Part shown: positions 60,757 to 64,000 of the stretch, in pieces | Layout of the letters: the number at the start of each line of letters is the position of its first letter | Numbering within the stretch: the first letter of the stretch is position 1 | Source of the DNA: Cryptomeria japonica | Lineage: Eukaryota; Streptophyta; Pinopsida; Cupressales; Cupressaceae | Length of the DNA stretch: 64,000 bases | NCBI RefSeq assembly: GCF_030272615.1 | Contig: NC_081409.1 | Location: forward strand, 911,302,340-911,366,339 | Reading direction: 5' to 3' | Notes under the pieces: generated by a model | What the model was told of the DNA's origin: nothing | The model's input: the letters and a program-made list of their open reading frames with translations, nothing else | Database searches by the model: none | Translations under genes and position numbers: made by a program

Positions 60757-61880
60757 TGTGTGTGTGAAAAAGTGGTCTGTAAGCTGCAACCACAACACTT
60801 CAATTAAGTCATTATATGCATGGTTAATAATCAATAATCAATAAGTAAAAAACCATAACAAAGCGACTAATTGCCTTCTAAAAGATCCGAGTATAAGATT
60901 GCTCTCAGATTGTTATAAGCAATACCAGTGACTAGACTACACCAAGACGAAGGATTTAATCTATATGATATTAACTATATGGATGCAAGATGGATGAATA
61001 ATTCAAGCAATAATGGATGTAAAATGGATGAGTAAAATGGATGCAAATAATCTAAAAAAGCACAATAATCTTCAATGACTCCATAGTGAAATTAGTGTGA
61101 TAATAATGTCCAAGCATGTTCTCAGAAATCTCTGGGGTAAATTGAAATGAGAGCTGAAGATTGAATTTATAGAGAATTACCAAGAGAAAAAGCTCAATTT
61201 AGAATTAATTGAAAATAATTGAGAAATCAGGTTAAGTTAACCTTGAGATAGATTCCAATTATAGTTTAATTGAAATGTATTCAAATTAGAAGTCCAAGTT
61301 GCATTGGAAATAATAATAAATTAATTCCATGCATTTGTGATAAAAATAGATAATTCTTTTATTTATTCAAGAAAAGAGTCTTTTCAATGCAACTGAACTT
61401 CTTTTTTTGAAAAGCTTTGAGTTCCAATTTTAGAGAATAATTCAAAAATTCAATTTAATTGCTTTTCTGATTTCAAGTTCTAAATTTAGAAAAAGAAATA
61501 ATATCTCAAGTTTGATTTCTCTCTCAATTCAATTCTTTTATTTTAATTTCAATTCAACTCTTGTTTTGTAATTAATTACTCTTTTGTAATAAATTAATTC
61601 CTTTTGCATGATTAAATGGTAATTTATTAATTAATTAAATATGCAAGGATATTTAATAAATTAAAATAGGATAATTGATCAAAATGATATTCTTGGAAAT
61701 GATTCAATTAATTAAATGAATATTTAATTAATATTGAGTTACTGATTTGCCATGTGATGTTTGATGATTAAAGAATTAATAATGTTCTCAAGATTGATTT
61801 AATTGCCTTTGGTTAGGACCTTGGTGATGTTGTCGAGATTAGGGGCCCATGGTTTAGATGACCATTTTTAGGGTATTACA
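60757..61880 (-). repeat. 3' LTR of a further minus-strand LTR element
   Basis: The plus strand runs TGTGTGTGTGAAAA...GGTATTACA, 1,124 bp. Immediately after it the minus strand reads CAAAGAGGGGAAAA, a purine tract, so this is the 3' LTR of an element that extends rightward beyond the window. The probable target duplication on this side is TTCTT (60752-60756); its partner is not in the window. Confidence 0.7.
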
Positions 61881-61894
61881 TTTTCCCCTCTTTG
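61881..61894 (-). other. Polypurine tract of the rightmost element
   Basis: The minus strand reads AAAGAGGGGAAAA directly before the LTR start TGTAATACC. Confidence 0.65.
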
Positions 61895-63011
61895 AATTAA
61901 TGTGCGAGCAGCGCGTTGGTTCAAAGAATGTGTGATGTCTAGGAGATGTCAGTTCTGAACTTGAATGATCACAAATTAGATGAAGAGCAAGGTGTTTAGC
62001 TTGATTCAAAGAGACAAAGCTGAATGAAGTCTGATTAAAGTGATACCGTTCCCAAACTTGATTAAACTAAGGAACGATAGAAACAAAAGATACCGAACTT
62101 GAACTTGATTGATCAAGAAGTGGATCTTACTGATCTAGAACTTGATTGAACTTAGATGTTGTGAGTGATGATAAAAATCAATCTTGAACTTGAATGATCA
62201 AGATACAATGAGGATAAATTGTTCATCTTGATCAAGAAATGAATACTGAACACCTGCTTAGATTGAGTGTGATCAAAGATACTCTTTAAACTTTTGATTG
62301 AGTTTACACGAATAATCAGCTTGATTTGAAGTGATGAAACTGACTAATGTTAAGATATTTCTTCAGATGAAAGACAAATATCAGCTTGATTTGAAGTAAT
62401 GAAACTGATATGCCCCTAGCGATTGATTTGATTCAGATAATCGAGAGATCTCAACTTGATGTGAAGCGATGAAGCTGAGATGCCCCTTAGCAATAAGAAT
62501 TGATTTTCTTTAGTTAAAAATATTTTACTCGACTTGAAGATATAAGGTCATAAGGTCATGAGTATGCCCCCTCGGGAGCGAAATCGAAAGATAGCGAGGG
62601 TACATGATAGGCAATTGTTGGCGATAATAAGTTATTTGAGCACAAATTGATCCTAAGGATTTTTTGAATAATTTGGCACTGATTGATGAAATTGAGCGTA
62701 GAGTTGATCGTGAAGAATTGAAATTGATATTCAGCATTGAAATTGAGCGTAATTTGAAGAAAGAATGAGCATTTGATGAAAAGAGCGCTAAGCAGTCCAA
62801 ATTGTAAAATTGACTAGCAAAATGATCTCGAATTTCAATTTCGATCCCGAAAATGGAATAAGAACGATCAAATTAGCTAAGGGTACAATTTTCATGTCCA
62901 TCGGAGCAAGTTGAAAAATTAGGTTTTTGGCTATATATGGGACAAAAGTGTCATTTTCAAATCATTTTAACCCTCCAAGTTTGAAAATTCAAAAATCCTT
63001 CTGTGAAGAAA
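61895..63011. repeat. Internal noncoding region with imperfect ~67-bp repeats
   Basis: The phrase 'tcagcttgatttgaag...gatgaaactga' recurs at about 62315, 62381 and 62451. Upstream, 61950-62230 is full of 'gaacttgattgatcaag' variants. No gene is seen. Confidence 0.6.
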
Positions 63012-64000
63012 ATGGTGGTCCCTACTCGTCAACATCAATTCGAGCGCCAGAGACGTCATAATCGACCCTAAAACTATGAGCCAACGGTAAGTGATTGATC
63101 TTAAGCTTCTTTATGTTTTCAATTTTGAATTTTTTGGGCTCATTTTTCAAGTTTTTCGCATGTGTGGGGTTGGGTTTCATGTTTTATCGTGCGAGACAAG
63201 ATCCTATCTCGTACGAGTAACTAGTAAAATTTCTTTTGTTGTTTGACATCATTTAAATTGTTGTTCGGGATGCACCCTCATATCGTACGACAGGTATGTT
63301 AAAAGACTATTTTGTCGTGCAAGACCCAATAGTTTGTCGTTTGGGGTTGTTTTGTCATGTGAAAGCTATTTCTGACTCGTACGAGATTCTATCTCTCTAT
63401 GTTTTGTCATTCGGGAGACAGTGAGCATTTTTGAAGGTCTAAACGTGAAATTTTGATTTTGCATTTGACTTAGTTGGATTTACGTGATGTTTTACTTCTC
63501 TTATAGGCTAATGTGGAATGTTTTCTGTTGCTTTGTTGTTGGGTTTTTCTAGGTTCGATTACCTCTTGTGCTCTTTAGATACATTTATCCTGCTACTATG
63601 GCATTAGTTTGACATTTATCTGAGGTTGAGTAGGCTCATATTGATGTATGTGGTTTGACTCATCTTCTTGGTTTGCTAGATATCAGTGTGAATCACGGAA
63701 TGCTCATGGCATTGGTAGAGAGATTCCATTCAGAGCATAACACTTTTCATCTGCTAGTGGGGGAGTTGACTATCACTCTTGAGGATGTATATAGGATCCT
63801 CCGTATCCCTTTTGCTAGGATAAGGTGGATTGCAATTCAGGACACCTTCCAGGATTATAGGCAATGAGGCATGTCTTCAGAGATCCTGACATTTTGACTC
63901 ATTCCATTAGTTGGGACATATTGATGAGCAGATACAATGAGGAGTTTCCTCTGGCATGTTTGTAGCAGAATTCATAGGATGTTTTCTGATGCCAGATAGA
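63012..64000 (+). pseudogene. Plant mobile domain (MAIN-like) gene fragment, antisense in the element
   Basis: A short first exon is likely at 63012-63086 (MVVPTRQHQF...) with the donor GTAAGT at 63087, then an intron to about 63580. The main block at 63600-63867 reads HIDVCGLTHLLGLLD, HNTFHLLVGELTITLEDVYR and ILRIPF, the hallmark of the plant mobile domain (aminotransferase-like). Stops or shifts interrupt it (TGA and TAG before 63655 at Arg and Gln sites, stop at 63865), and it runs off the window. It lies on the strand opposite to the element defined by the LTR and purine tract at 60757-61894. Tat-lineage elements are known to carry antisense extra ORFs, which this may be; capture of a host gene is the other reading. 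Confidence 0.6.

Noticed and set aside
62525-62800. Minus-strand 91-codon ORF in the rightmost element
   Set aside because: Ser/Ile-rich, no known motif, within AT-rich repeats; no support as a gene.
1-64000. tRNA or rRNA genes
   Set aside because: The only tRNA-related sequences found are 12-18 bp primer binding sites beside LTRs; no cloverleaf or rRNA core was seen by eye.

Overview
The window is nuclear DNA of a seed plant with a repeat-dense genome, most likely a gymnosperm (conifer-like). That is an inference from nested, decayed Ty1-copia and Ty3-gypsy LTR retrotransposons, plant-type primer sites, a plant mobile domain fragment and AT-rich spacers. I see no host housekeeping gene, rRNA, tRNA or CRISPR. 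Almost every coding region is transposon-derived and broken. The one long intact reading frame is a 978-codon Gag/protease/G-patch ORF at 18624-21557.

Layout. (1) 1-1624: a decayed DDE-transposase-like gene. (2) 3369-5581: six full copies and a partial copy of a ~359-bp tandem repeat, followed by an AT-rich minisatellite. (3) 6041-7953, minus: a six-exon gene of unknown family with all introns in phase 0 and stops only in exon 1. (4) 8165-8716: an AT dinucleotide tract framed by self-complementary inverted repeats. (5) 9628-17004, minus: a copia element flanked by a 90-bp direct duplication. (6) 17637-24852, plus: an LTR element with no reverse transcriptase (TR-GAG-like), target duplication GTTTG, that carries the intact ORF. 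(7) 27415-32630: a long unknown 'extra ORF' module, repeated at 57853-60756. (8) 32644-60756, plus: a Tat-like Ty3-gypsy element (LTR, primer site, gag, protease, RNase H, RT, second RNase H, integrase, extra ORF). It is the host of a three-level nest: a chromovirus (36246-52112, minus, target duplication GATAG) sits in its gag, and a second copia element (41199-48859, minus) sits in the chromovirus pol. A solo copia LTR (33172-34362) sits in its 5' LTR. (9) 60757-64000: the 3' LTR and interior of another minus-strand element, which interrupts the second extra-ORF copy; a plant mobile domain gene fragment lies in antisense inside it and runs off the window.

How the parts relate. Removing the chromovirus plus one copy of its GATAG duplication rejoins the host gag codon for codon. 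The two extra-ORF copies each hold stop codons at sites where the other has sense codons, so the ancestral frame was open. Most premature stops across independent genes are TAG or TGA at sites where the family has Gln, Arg or Trp, which fits C-to-T decay of methylated DNA. The best candidates for little-described biology are the RT-less element with its intact ORF, the ~1,200-codon extra ORF with its hairpin-bearing upstream repeats, the RNase H placed before RT, and the six-exon minus-strand gene.
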